A stretch of DNA of 64,000 bases, taken from NCBI GenBank assembly GCA_002007745.1, contig CP019882.1, positions 4,278,001 through 4,342,000 of the forward strand, in the 5' to 3' direction. The position numbers and the translations under genes are program-made. This stretch comes from Mycolicibacterium litorale. GTDB taxonomy: Bacteria; Actinomycetota; Actinomycetes; Mycobacteriales; Mycobacteriaceae. The notes beneath the pieces were generated by a model. That model saw nothing but the letters and a program-made list of their open reading frames with translations. It made no database searches and was not told the origin of the DNA. Numbering within the stretch: the stretch's first letter is position 1; each line of letters begins with the position of its first letter. Below, one piece after another: positions 35,096 through 45,842 of this stretch.

Positions 35096-35433
35096 GCGCA
35101 TTGACCGGACGCCCGACCGCCGCCGAGTTGGTCGCCGCCGTCGCCGAATTCCTCGAGGGTGAGGTGCGGTCGAACACCACCGGTTCGGTGAACTTCCACG
35201 CCCTGGTCGCGGCCAACGCGCTGCGGACCGTCGAGCGCGAACTGCTCGACGAGCAGGCCTGCGCACCGCAGGCGGCGCTGAGTTCGGTGGGATATCCCGA
35301 CGAGCAGGCGCTGGCCGCGGCGATCCGGGCCGGCGACCTCGACCACCGTGGCCCCGAGGTGGTGGCCTGCCTGCGAACGTTGGTGCGCCACCGCCTGTCC
35401 ATCGCCCATCCCGGATACGACGGATCCCGGTAA
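35092..35433 (+). CDS. DUF6285-type small protein
   Basis: 113-residue protein starting at a GTG that overlaps the phosphotransferase stop. Helix-rich and acidic: GRPTAAELVAAVAEFLEGEV, GSVNFHALVAANALRTVERELL, and a C-terminal VACLRTLVRHRLSIAHPGYDGS. I recognise it as the small protein regularly found after APH-like/FadE pairs and now called DUF6285; its job is unknown but probably is as a partner of the phosphotransferase. No signal peptide or membrane span. Confidence 0.72.
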   Translation: MSALTGRPTAAELVAAVAEFLEGEVRSNTTGSVNFHALVAANALRTVERELLDEQACAPQAALSSVGYPDEQALAAAIRAGDLDHRGPEVVACLRTLVRHRLSIAHPGYDGSR

Positions 35434-35585
35434 GCCCTCGACCTCGAACGTGGGTGTTCGACAATGGTGGCGACGGGGCATTCAGAAAGCTCAGGACGGC
35501 CTGATCGACGGAACCCGACCGCACTCGGCCCCGCTCCTGAAGCAACCGATAGACGCCGACAGACCCCGACAGACATGGAGATGAC

Positions 35586-36116
35586 ATGACCACCCTGCAA
35601 TCGTTGCTGGACGACCCCACCTTCGCCGGAACGTGGACCCTGGTGCCGGCCCGGTCGTCGGTGCGGTTCAAGAACAAGACCTTCTGGGGACTTGTGCCGG
35701 TCAACGGCGAATTCACCGATGTGAGCGGCAGCGGCCAGATCACCGCAAACGGCGGGGTAGTCGGGCAGGTCGAGATCCGCGCCGGGTCGCTGAGCACCGG
35801 CATCGGGAAACGCGACGAGCACCTGCGGTCGGCGGATTTCTTCGACACCGAAGCCCATCCCGAGATCCGCGTCGAGGTCACCGGGGCGCAGCCGACCGGT
35901 ACCGACAGCGTCGACCTGAATGCCACCCTGACGGTGCGCGGCACCACCGCACCGCTGCCGTTGACTGCCACGATCAGCCGGCTGGGTGACGGCAACGTGC
36001 AGGTGTCGACGCGGACAACGGTCGACCGCACCAAACTGGGGGTCAGCGGCAATATGGTCGGCATGATTCCGGCCACCACCACACTGCTGGCCGACCTCGT
36101 CTTCGCCAAGGCCTGA
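35586..36116 (+). CDS. YceI-family lipid-binding protein
   Basis: 176-residue YceI-domain protein, an eight-stranded lipocalin-like barrel that binds polyisoprenoid-type lipids. Motifs: WTLVPARSSVRFKNKTFWGLVPVNGEFTDVSGSG, IRAGSLSTGIGKRDEHLRSADFFDTEAHPEIRVEV, and LPLTATISRLGDGNVQVSTRTTVDRTKLGV. No signal peptide, so cytoplasmic. It is 152 bases beyond the DUF6285 gene and may have its own promoter. Confidence 0.9.
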   Translation: MTTLQSLLDDPTFAGTWTLVPARSSVRFKNKTFWGLVPVNGEFTDVSGSGQITANGGVVGQVEIRAGSLSTGIGKRDEHLRSADFFDTEAHPEIRVEVTGAQPTGTDSVDLNATLTVRGTTAPLPLTATISRLGDGNVQVSTRTTVDRTKLGVSGNMVGMIPATTTLLADLVFAKA

Positions 36117-36171
36117 GCAGGAACTGCCGAACGCTCTAGGCGGCAGGCCATTTCGCAGTAGCATCGGCTGC

Positions 36172-36576
36172 GTGTCCGGCCCTGGTGCGCAGCCCCTTCA
36201 CGTCCTGGTGTACAGCAGCAATGCCAGAACGCGCGAACAGGTGCGGCTGGCTCTCGGCAGACGCGTCCACCCCGAACTCCCGGAGCTGACCTACACCGAC
36301 GTCGCCACCGGCCCCATGGTGATCCAGCTGATGGACGCCGGCGGATTCGATCTGGTGATCCTCGACGGCGAGGCGTCGCCGGTCGGCGGGATGGGCATTG
36401 CCAAACAACTCAAGGATGAGATCAGCGACTGCCCGCCGGTATTGGTCCTGACCGGACGGGCTGACGACGCGTGGCTGGCCAATTGGTCGCGCGCGGAGGC
36501 GGCGGTGCCACACCCGATCGATCCGATCCGGTTGGGCGAGGCGGTCACAAATTTGCTACGCACAAAGGTTCTGTAA
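36172..36576 (+). CDS. Receiver-like protein with degenerate phospho-site, upstream of nuo operon
   Basis: 134-residue stand-alone receiver-fold protein in the position of M. tuberculosis Rv3143 (memory). The order of strands is right: HVLVYSSNARTREQVRLAL, DLVILDGEASPVGGMGIA (with the Asp at the phosphorylation position), VLVLTGRADDAWLANW. But the acidic pair expected after strand 1 is replaced by SSN and the conserved Lys before strand 5's Pro is His (VPHPIDP), so conventional phosphorylation is doubtful. No output domain. GTG start; 174 bases before nuoA, same strand. Confidence 0.82.
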   Translation: MSGPGAQPLHVLVYSSNARTREQVRLALGRRVHPELPELTYTDVATGPMVIQLMDAGGFDLVILDGEASPVGGMGIAKQLKDEISDCPPVLVLTGRADDAWLANWSRAEAAVPHPIDPIRLGEAVTNLLRTKVL

Positions 36577-36690
36577 CCAGACGCAGCAATTACGCTGCCG
36601 CCCTTGCCCTCTCGATCTGAGATAGGCGCGCCCGGCTCTTGGAGCGATCCTAACGAAAATGCGGCGACCCACGTCCACACATCTGTAGGC

Positions 36691-36706
36691 TGTGTCATAG
36701 CTCACA
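36691..36706 (+). promoter_or_regulatory. CRP-like site upstream of nuoA
   Basis: TGTGTCATAGCTCACA matches the cyclic-AMP receptor consensus TGTGA-N6-TCACA at nine of ten fixed positions. It is centred about 52 bases before the nuoA start codon. An 11-base-period direct repeat of AGCTCACATC (36699-36708 and 36710-36719) overlaps it. Mycobacterial Crp proteins are known regulators of respiratory genes; its action here is inference. Confidence 0.5.
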
Positions 36707-36750
36707 TCCAGCTCACATCGACAGCCCAGAGCGAGGAGCGGCACAGCGGT

Positions 36751-37110
36751 ATGAGTCTTTACACGCCCATTCTGGTGTTGGGGATTATCGCGGCAGGTTT
36801 TGCGGTGGTGTCTGTGGTGATCGCGTTGGTGGTCGGTCCGCGGCGGTTCAACCGCGCGAAGCTGGAGGCCTACGAGTGCGGCATCGAGCCGGTGGCGGGC
36901 GGCGCGGTCGGCCAGCGATTCCCGGTCAAGTACTACCTGACCGCGATGTTGTTCATCGTGTTCGATATCGAGATCGTGTTCCTCTATCCGTGGGCGGTGA
37001 CGTTCGACGCGCTGGGCACCTTCGCCCTGGTGGAAATGCTGATCTTCATGGCAACGGTTTTCGTTGCCTACGGCTACGTGTGGCGGCGGGGCGGCCTGGA
37101 ATGGGATTAG
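36751..37110 (+). CDS. nuoA: NADH-quinone oxidoreductase subunit A
   Basis: Small membrane subunit of proton-pumping complex I, 119 residues with three transmembrane helices. YECGIEPVAGGAVGQRFPVKYYLTAMLFIVFDIEIVFLYPWA is the family signature in outline (residues about 39-80), including the conserved acidic residues of the central helix. Start ATG 36751 follows a GAGGAG-containing leader. First gene of nuoA-N; overlaps nuoB by 10 bases. Confidence 0.96.
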   Translation: MSLYTPILVLGIIAAGFAVVSVVIALVVGPRRFNRAKLEAYECGIEPVAGGAVGQRFPVKYYLTAMLFIVFDIEIVFLYPWAVTFDALGTFALVEMLIFMATVFVAYGYVWRRGGLEWD

Positions 37111-37655
37111 AAGAGCAGCTTCCGGGCGGTATCCTGCTGTCCACCGTCGAGAAGGTGGCCGGCTTCGTCCGCAAGGGATCGTTGTGGCCGGCCACATTCG
37201 GGTTGGCGTGTTGTGCCATCGAGATGATGGCGACCGCCGGGCCCCGTTTCGACATCGCCCGATTCGGGATGGAGCGGTTCTCCGCGACGCCGCGGCAGGC
37301 CGACCTGATGATCGTGGCGGGCCGGGTGAGCCAGAAGATGGCGCCGGTGCTGCGGCAGGTCTATGACCAGATGGCCGAGCCGAAGTGGGTGCTGGCCATG
37401 GGGGTGTGCGCCTCCAGTGGGGGGATGTTCAACAACTACGCGGTGATCCAGGGCGTGGATCACGTGGTGCCGGTCGACATTTATCTGCCGGGCTGCCCGC
37501 CGCGGCCGGAGATGTTGTTGCATGCGATTCTGACGTTGCACGCCAAGATCGCGCAGATGCCGCTGGGGGTGCATCGCGCCGAGGTGATCGCTGCTGCCGA
37601 GCAGGCCGCGCTGGCCGCCCCCACCACCCTGGAACTCAAAGGCCTGCTGCGGTGA
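37101..37655 (+). CDS. nuoB: NADH-quinone oxidoreductase subunit B
   Basis: Peripheral-arm subunit holding the terminal 4Fe-4S cluster N2 that hands electrons to menaquinone. 184 residues. Cluster ligands lie in GLACCAIEMM (adjacent Cys pair), AMGVCASSGGMFNNYAVIQGVD, and LPGCPPRPEM. Start ATG lies inside nuoA; stop overlaps nuoC as GTGA. Confidence 0.97.
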   Translation: MGLEEQLPGGILLSTVEKVAGFVRKGSLWPATFGLACCAIEMMATAGPRFDIARFGMERFSATPRQADLMIVAGRVSQKMAPVLRQVYDQMAEPKWVLAMGVCASSGGMFNNYAVIQGVDHVVPVDIYLPGCPPRPEMLLHAILTLHAKIAQMPLGVHRAEVIAAAEQAALAAPTTLELKGLLR

Positions 37656-38323
37656 GCGACGACAACGGCAGTGAGGTCATCGGCGTGCGGCGCGGCATGT
37701 TCGGCATCGACGGCAGCGGCGACACCTCGGGGTACGGCCGGCTGGTCCGCGAGGTTGCCCTGCCGGGAAGTTCACCGCGGCCTTACGGCGGCTATTTCGA
37801 CGAGCTCGTCGACCGGCTGGCCGACGTACTCGGCACCGACGTCTTCGACTCAGCCGTCGAACGGGTCGTGGTGTTCCGCGGCCAGCTGACGCTGGAAGTG
37901 CGGCGCGAGCACCTGCTGGTCACCGCACAGGCGTTGCGTGACGACGCGGCGCTGCGATTCGAGTTGTGTTGCGGAGTCTCCGGTGTGCACTACCCGCAGG
38001 ACGCCGGGCGTGAATTGCATGCGGTCTACCCGTTGATGTCCATCACGCACAACCGGCGCCTGCAGCTGGAGACCACCTGTCCGGATGCCGATTCCCATGT
38101 GCCGTCGCTGTTTTCGGTGTATCCGACCTGCGACTGGCACGAGCGGGAGACCTACGACTTCTTCGGGATCGTCTTCGACGGACATCCGGGATTGACCCGC
38201 ATCGAAATGCCCGACGACTGGGTCGGTCATCCGCAGCGCAAGGACTACCCACTCGGTGGTGTGCCCGTGGAATACCACGGCGCGCAGATCCCGCCGCCCG
38301 ACCAGCGCCGGGCGTATCACTGA
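37652..38323 (+). CDS. nuoC: NADH-quinone oxidoreductase subunit C
   Basis: Peripheral connecting subunit (30-kDa subunit), 223 residues, GTG start. Signature HERETYDFFGIVFDGHPGLTRIEMPDDWVGHPQRKDYPLGG is at residues about 170-210. N-terminal 40 residues are the actinobacterial extension with GVRRGMFGIDGSGDTSGYG. Last base of its stop is the first base of the nuoD start. Confidence 0.96.
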   Translation: MSDDNGSEVIGVRRGMFGIDGSGDTSGYGRLVREVALPGSSPRPYGGYFDELVDRLADVLGTDVFDSAVERVVVFRGQLTLEVRREHLLVTAQALRDDAALRFELCCGVSGVHYPQDAGRELHAVYPLMSITHNRRLQLETTCPDADSHVPSLFSVYPTCDWHERETYDFFGIVFDGHPGLTRIEMPDDWVGHPQRKDYPLGGVPVEYHGAQIPPPDQRRAYH

Positions 38324-39633
38324 TGGCCGAAAACACATCCGGCGGCGACGGAGTGATCGTCCTCGGCGGACAAGACTGGGACGACATCGTCGCCGCGGCG
38401 CGGCAAGGCGAGGCCGGTGAGCGGATCGTCGTCAACATGGGCCCGCAGCATCCCTCCACCCATGGGGTGCTCCGACTCATCCTCGAGATCGAGGGCGAGA
38501 CCGTCACCGAAGCCCGCTGCGGAATCGGCTATTTGCATACCGGCATTGAGAAGAACCTGGAGTACCGCAACTGGACGCAGGGCGTCACCTTCGTCACCCG
38601 GATGGACTACCTGTCGCCGTTCTTCAACGAGACCGCGTACTGCCTTGGCGTGGAACACCTTCTGGACGTCACTGAGCAGATCCCAGCCCGCGCCTCGGTG
38701 GTGCGGGTCATGCTGATGGAACTCAACCGGATCTCCAGCCATCTCGTCGCGCTGGCCACCGGCGGCATGGAGCTGGGTGCGATGACCCCGATGTTCTTCG
38801 GATTCCGGGAACGCGAGCTGATCCTCAGCGTGTTCGAGGCCATCACCGGTCTACGGATGAACAACTCCTACATCCGCCCCGGCGGCTTGGCCGCCGACCT
38901 GCCCGACGACGGCGCGCAGCGGGTGGCCGACCTACTGAAGATCCTGCCGGGCCGGCTGCGCGAGCTGGAAGACCTGTTGACCGAGAGCTACATCTGGAAG
39001 GCCCGCACCCAGGGCGTCGGCTATCTGGACCTGACCGGCTGCATGGCGCTGGGCATCACCGGCCCGGTGTTGCGTTCCACCGGCCTCCCGCACGACCTGC
39101 GCAAGAGCCAACCGTACTGCGGCTACGAGACCTACGACTTCGACGTCATCACCGACACCGGCGCGGACTGCTACGGCCGCTACCTCATCCGCGTCGGCGA
39201 AATGCACCAGTCGCTGCGCATCGTCGAGCAGTGCCTGCAGCGGCTCGAGCCGGGACCGGTGATGATCGAGGACAGAAAGCTGGCCTGGCCCGCCGATCTC
39301 AAACTCGGGCCCGATGGACTGGGCAACTCCCCCGAGCACATCGCCAAGATCATGGGCACCTCGATGGAGGGGCTGATCCACCACTTCAAACTCGTCACCG
39401 AGGGAATCCGGGTACCGGCCGGGCAGGTGTATGTCGCGGTGGAATCCCCGCGCGGCGAACTCGGCGTGCACATGGTCTCCGACGGCGGCACCCGGCCCTA
39501 CCGGGTGCACTACCGCGACCCGAGCTTCACCAATCTGCAAGCGGTGGCCGCGATGTGCGAAGGCGGCATGGTCGCCGACGTCATCGCCGCCGTCGCCTCC
39601 ATCGACCCGGTGATGGGAGGCGTGGACAGGTGA
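38323..39633 (+). CDS. nuoD: NADH-quinone oxidoreductase subunit D
   Basis: 49-kDa subunit that forms the quinone pocket with NuoB. 436 residues. N-terminal MGPQHPSTHGVLRLILEIEGE contains the quinone-head His loop; YLHTGIEKNLEYRNW, LMELNRISSHLVAL, and the C-terminal ESPRGELGVHMVSDGG and DPVMGGVDR are all conserved. Followed by nuoE after 7 bases. Confidence 0.97.
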   Translation: MAENTSGGDGVIVLGGQDWDDIVAAARQGEAGERIVVNMGPQHPSTHGVLRLILEIEGETVTEARCGIGYLHTGIEKNLEYRNWTQGVTFVTRMDYLSPFFNETAYCLGVEHLLDVTEQIPARASVVRVMLMELNRISSHLVALATGGMELGAMTPMFFGFRERELILSVFEAITGLRMNNSYIRPGGLAADLPDDGAQRVADLLKILPGRLRELEDLLTESYIWKARTQGVGYLDLTGCMALGITGPVLRSTGLPHDLRKSQPYCGYETYDFDVITDTGADCYGRYLIRVGEMHQSLRIVEQCLQRLEPGPVMIEDRKLAWPADLKLGPDGLGNSPEHIAKIMGTSMEGLIHHFKLVTEGIRVPAGQVYVAVESPRGELGVHMVSDGGTRPYRVHYRDPSFTNLQAVAAMCEGGMVADVIAAVASIDPVMGGVDR

Positions 39634-39640
39634 GAGCTCG

Positions 39641-40368
39641 ATGACAGTTGATTTGGTCCTGGGCCCGCGGCCGGAGGAACCCGGACCGCCGATCGGTGGC
39701 CGCGCGTCCTATCCGCCCGACGTCGAACAACGCCTCGCTGCCGACGCCGCCACCGTCATCGCCCGCTATCCCCAGCCGCGGTCGGCGCTACTGCCGCTGC
39801 TGCATCTCGTGCAGTCCGAGGACGGCCGGCTGACCACCGCCGGCATCCGCTTCTGCGCCGCCCAGCTGGGATTGGCCGACGCCGAGGTGGCCGCCGTGGC
39901 CACCTTCTACTCGATGTACCGGCGCACCCCCACTGGCGACTACCTGGTCGGGGTCTGCACCAACACCCTGTGTGCGGTCATGGGCGGCGACGCGATCCTC
40001 GAGGCGCTGGAAACCGAATTGGCCGTCAGCGCGGGTGAAACCACCGGCGACGGACGCATCACCTTAGAGCACATCGAATGCAACGCGGCCTGCGACTATG
40101 CCCCTGTCATCATGGTCAACTGGGAGTTCTTCGACAACCAAACACCTTCGAGCGCACGCCAACTGGTCGCCGATATCCGTGCCGGACAGCGACCGCAGGC
40201 CACTCGTGGCGGCCAGGTATGCCCGTTCCGGGAGACCGCACGCACGCTGGCCGGACTACCGGGCGAGGCTGGCGCAGACGGCGGCGGACCAGGCGCAGCG
40301 ACTCTGGCCGGCCTGCGCGTCGCCCACGAACTGGGCATGGCGCCCGCCCTGCCCGACCGGGAGACGCC

Positions 40369-40372
<4 letters not shown>
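39641..40372 (+). CDS. nuoE: NADH-quinone oxidoreductase subunit E
   Basis: 24-kDa subunit with a 2Fe-2S cluster (N1a) next to the FMN subunit. 243 residues. Cluster ligands are in GVCTNTLCAVMGG and HIECNAACDYAPVIMVN. The last 60 residues (GQVCPFRETARTLAGLPGEAGADGGGPG onward) are a variable Gly/Ala-rich extension seen in mycobacterial NuoE. Ends with ATGA overlap into nuoF. Confidence 0.95.
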
Positions 40373-41689
<1,317 letters not shown>

Positions 41690-41693
<4 letters not shown>

Positions 41694-44112
41694 CGGTTCC
41701 CCCGCGAGCAGACAGGAAAGTCCCCGACACGCCGCGGATAAGGGCGCGGTTGCGTCTGCTCGCGGAGAAGAACCGGAGCTGGTCACCCTGGTGATCGACG
41801 ATGTCGAGGTGTCGGTACCCAAGGGCACGTTGGTGATTCGCGCCGCCGAGCTGATGGGGGTGCAGATCCCCCGGTTTTGCGATCACCCGCTGCTCGACCC
41901 GGTGGGGGCTTGCCGGCAGTGTCTGGTCGAGGTGGAGGGCCAGCGCAAGCCGATGGCGTCGTGCACCATCACCGTCTCCGAGGGCATGGTGGTCCGCACC
42001 CAGTTCACCTCGGCGGCGGCCGACAGGGCTCAGCACGGGGTGATGGAACTGCTGCTGATCAACCACCCGCTGGACTGCCCCGTCTGCGATAAGGGCGGCG
42101 AATGCCCGCTACAGAACCAGGCGATGTCGAATGGCCGGGCCGAAACCCGCTTCACCGACATCAAACGCACGTTCCCCAAGCCGATCAACCTGTCCACACA
42201 GGTCCTGCTGGACCGCGAACGGTGCGTACTGTGCGCCCGCTGTACCCGGTTCTCCGAACAGATCGCCGGTGACCCGTTCATCTCCCTGTTGGAGCGTGGG
42301 GCATTGCAGCAGGTGGGCATCGCCCCTGGCGAGGCGTTCGATTCCTACTTCAGCGGCAACACCGTCCAGATCTGCCCGGTCGGGGCCCTGACGGGTGCCG
42401 CCTACCGGTTCCGGGCCCGCCCCTTCGATCTGGTGTCCAGCCCGAGCGTGTGCGAACACTGCGCATCCGGCTGCGCCCAGCGCACCGACCACCGCCGCGG
42501 GGTGGTCCTACGCCGACTGGCCGGCGACGACCCCGAAGTCAACGAGGAATGGAACTGCGACAAAGGCCGCTGGGCCTTCACCTACACCCGCCTCGGTGAT
42601 CGGCTGACCACTCCCCTGGTGCGTGACGAGGCCGGGGCGCTGCGGCCGGCCTCCTGGTCCGAAGCCGTCGCGGTGGCCGCCGCCGGGCTGGCGACCGGCC
42701 GGACCGGCGTCCTCGTGGGCGGTCGGGTCAGTGCCGAAGACGCCTACGCGTACTCCAAGTTCACCCGCATCGCGCTCGACACGAATGACATCGATTTCCG
42801 ATCCCGGCCGCACTCGCTGGAGGAACAGGACTTCCTGGCGGCTGTGGTCGCCGGCCGGCGAGACGTCACCTACGCCGATCTGGAGACCGCACCGCTGGTG
42901 GTGCTGGCCGGCTTCGAACCCGAAGACGAGTCCCCGATCGTGTTCCTGCGGCTTCGCAAGGCGGTCCGCAAACGGCGCCTTGCCGTCGTCAGCATCGCGC
43001 CGCTGGCCTCCCGCGGATCGATCAAGCTGGCGGCGCACGTGATCCTGACCGCACCCGGCGGCGAGGCCGAGGCGCTCGACGCTCTGGGCGCCGACCTGCC
43101 GCCGGGTGCCGTCATCCTGGCCGGGGAACGGCTGGCCACCAGCCCGGGCGCGTTATCGGCGGCCGTCCGGCTCGCCGACCGCACGGGCGCCCGGCTGGCG
43201 TGGATCCCCCGCCGCGCCGGGGACCGCGGCGCGGTCGAGACCGGATGTCTGCCCAACCTGCTGCCCGGTGGCCGCCCGGTCGCTGACCCCGCAGCCCGCC
43301 AACAGCTTTCGTCGGCCTGGCACGTCGACTCGCTGCCGGCCGACCCTGGCCGCGACACCGCCGGCATCCTGGCTGCCGCGGCCGCCGGAGAACTCGACGC
43401 ATTGCTCATCGGTGGGCTGGACCCCACCGACCTGGCCGAACCGCACGCGGCGCTGGCCGCCATCGAGTCGGCCGATTTCGTCGTCAGCCTGGAGCTGCGC
43501 GAGTCGGCGGTGACCGCCCTTGCCGACGTGGTGTTGCCGGTTGCGCCGGTCGCCGAGAAGGCCGGCTCGTTCCTGAACTGGGAAGGCCGGGTGCGCTCCT
43601 TCGCCCCGGCTCTGGCCTCCAATGCCTTTCCTGATCTGCGGGTGCTGCAGATCCTGGCCGACGAGCTCGGCGTGGATCTCGGGTTCCGCACCGCCGAGCA
43701 GGCCCGCCGGGATCTGGGCGGGCTGGGCTTGTGGGACGGCCGCCGCCCCGCCGCACCCGCCGCCACCGCCAATCCGTCGGCCCCGTTGGAGCCGGGCGAG
43801 GCCGTGCTGGCGGGCTGGCGACTGTTGTTGGACGACGGGCGGCTCCAGGACGGTGAGCCCCATCTGGCAGGCACCGCCCGCGCCGCGGTGGTGCGGCTGT
43901 CCGCGGCGACGGCCGCCGGCATAGGCGCGGTCGACGGGGACATCGTGGGCGTATCCAGTGGCCGCGGCACGATCAGCCTGCCGCTGACGATCGGTGAGAT
44001 GGCCGACGGGGTGGTGTGGTTGCCGCTGAACTCCCCCGGCAGCGCGGTGCACCGAGAGCTCGCGGTCACCACCGGTGCGATGGTGCGCATCGAGCGGGAG
44101 GCGACGCGGTGA
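41690..44112 (+). CDS. nuoG: NADH-quinone oxidoreductase subunit G, N-terminal frame disturbed
   Basis: Large iron-sulfur subunit with a molybdopterin-oxidoreductase-like C-terminal half. 2Fe-2S ligands in CDHPLLDPVGACRQCLVEVEGQ; N4/N5/N7-type ligands in INHPLDCPVCDKGGECPLQNQ, CVLCARCTRF, CPVGALT and CEHCASGC. The natural start, ATG 41690, overlaps the nuoF stop as ATGA but is one frame off the main body, which has no start codon of its own between 41560 and the first domain. One extra C in the run 41699-41703 joins them (MTVPPASRQESPRH) and gives 807 residues, close to the 806 I recall for M. tuberculosis. Ends in GTGA overlap with nuoH. Confidence 0.92.
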
Positions 44113-45346
44113 TCCCTCCAGACCTGACGGTGTTCGGCCACGACCCGTGGTGGCTGATACTGGGTAAGGCGTTGGGCGTCTTCGTCTTCCTGCTGCTGAC
44201 GGTGCTGGTCGCGATCCTGCTCGAACGTAAAGTGTTGGGCCGCATGCAGATGCGCTACGGACCCAACCGGGTCGGGCCGTTCGGGATCCTGCAGTCGCTG
44301 GCCGACGGAATCAAGCTTGCCCTCAAGGAGGGTCTGGTCCCGGCCGGCGTCGATCGACCCATTTACCTGATGGCGCCGGTGATCTCGGTGATCACCGCCA
44401 TCATGGGCTTCGCCGTGATGCCAATGGGTCCGGTGGTGTCGGTATTCGGACACCGCACACCGCTGCAACTGACCGATCTGCCGGTGGCGGTGCTCTACGT
44501 GCTGGCGATCACCTCGATCGGCGTGTACGGCATCGTGTTGGCCGGCTGGTCGTCGGGCTCGACCTATCCCCTGCTGGGCGGGCTGCGGTCCACCGCGCAG
44601 GTGGTGTCCTACGAGATCGCGATGGCGCTGTGCTTCGCCGCGGTCTTCCTCTACTCGGGCACCATGTCCACCTCAGGCATCGTCGCCGCCCAGGAGAAGA
44701 CGTGGTACGTGTTCCTGCTGCTGCCGTCGTTCGCGGTGTACCTGACGGCGATGGTCGGGGAGACCAACCGCGCACCGTTCGACCTGCCCGAAGCCGAAGG
44801 CGAACTGGTCGGCGGGTTCCACACGGAGTACAGCTCCCTGAAGTTCGCCATGTTCTATCTCGCCGAATACGTCAACATGACCACCGTCTCGGCGCTGGCA
44901 ACCACCCTGTTCCTGGGTGGTTGGCACGCCCCCTGGCCGATCAGCCTGATCCCCGGGGCGAACGAAGGCTGGTGGCCGCTGATCTGGTTCGTGGCCAAGG
45001 TGTGGGCCTTCCTGTTCGTGTTCATGTGGTTGCGCGCCACCCTGCCCCGGCTGCGTTACGACCAGTTCATGGCCCTCGGGTGGAAGCTGCTCATCCCGGT
45101 CTCACTGGTGTGGATCGTGGTCGTCGCCCTCCTGCGCACCGCGGACCTCACCGGAGTGATCCCCGGCCTGATCGCCGCGGCGGCACTGCTGCTCGCCCTG
45201 GTCGCGATCAATGCGCTGCGGCACAGGCGGATTCGGCGGGTCCAGGTCCCGATGCCACCGGCCGACGCTCGAGCGTTCCCGATACCCCGCTGCCGGTCAC
45301 GCCTGCCGCGGGCCCGGCAATCAACAAGGAGAGAGCCGATGCCTAA
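44109..45346 (+). CDS. nuoH: NADH-quinone oxidoreductase subunit H, C-terminal frame broken by one missing base
   Basis: Membrane subunit at the quinone entry, about eight transmembrane helices. Signatures: ERKVLGRMQMRYGPNRVGPFGILQSLADGIKL and AMVGETNRAPFDLPEAEGELVGGFHTEYSSLKFAMFYLAEY. As sequenced, the frame runs on into nuoI with no stop, mimicking a NuoH-NuoI fusion. Adding one G at 45281 turns FPIPRCRSRLPRARQ into FPDTPLPVTPAAGPAINKERADA and a TAA at 45344-45346, giving 412 residues. That tail type is normal for mycobacterial NuoH. Confidence 0.92.
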
Positions 45347-45842
45347 GTTCCTGGATGCGGTCAAGGGGTTCGGTGTGACGTTCTCGACAATGTTCAAGCG
45401 CCCCATCACCGAGGAGTATCCGGAGAAGCCGGGCCCGGTCGCCCCGCGTTATCACGGTCGCCATCAGCTCAACCGCTACCCCGACGGGTTGGAGAAGTGC
45501 ATCGGCTGTGAGCTGTGCGCGTGGGCATGTCCCGCCGATGCCATCTACGTCGAGGGCGCCGACAACACCGACACCGAACGGTTCTCCCCCGGTGAGCGCT
45601 ACGGGCGGGTGTATCAGATCAACTACCTGCGCTGCATCGGCTGCGGGCTGTGCATCGAGGCCTGCCCCACCCGTGCACTGACCATGACCAACATCTACGA
45701 ACTCGCCGACGACAACCGATCGGACCTGATCTACGACAAGGACCAGCTGCTGGCCCCACTACAACCCGGCATGCAACCACCCCCACACGACATGGCCCCC
45801 GGCACCACCGACGACGACTACTACCTCGGACACATTCGATGA
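45339..45842 (+). CDS. nuoI: NADH-quinone oxidoreductase subunit I
   Basis: Two-cluster ferredoxin-like subunit (N6a, N6b), 167 residues. The two 4Fe-4S motifs are CIGCELCAWACPADAI and CIGCGLCIEACPTRAL. Start ATG 45339 has an AAGGAGAG ribosome site and begins MPKFLDAVKGFGVTFSTMFKR, the usual NuoI start; it overlaps the restored nuoH end by 8 bases. Ends in ATGA overlap with nuoJ. Confidence 0.95.
   Translation: MPKFLDAVKGFGVTFSTMFKRPITEEYPEKPGPVAPRYHGRHQLNRYPDGLEKCIGCELCAWACPADAIYVEGADNTDTERFSPGERYGRVYQINYLRCIGCGLCIEACPTRALTMTNIYELADDNRSDLIYDKDQLLAPLQPGMQPPPHDMAPGTTDDDYYLGHIR

Noticed and set aside
34163..36151. 662-codon open frame on the minus strand
   Set aside because: Antisense to the phosphotransferase, DUF6285 and YceI genes; it has no domain and crosses three real genes.
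42870..44468. 532-codon open frame opposite nuoG and nuoH
   Set aside because: Ser/Arg/Ala-rich shadow of a conserved gene; no recognisable motif.
44016..45842. Genuine NuoH-NuoI fusion protein
   Set aside because: The out-of-frame reading gives the standard NuoH tail and stop with one added G, and nuoI keeps its own start and ribosome site.
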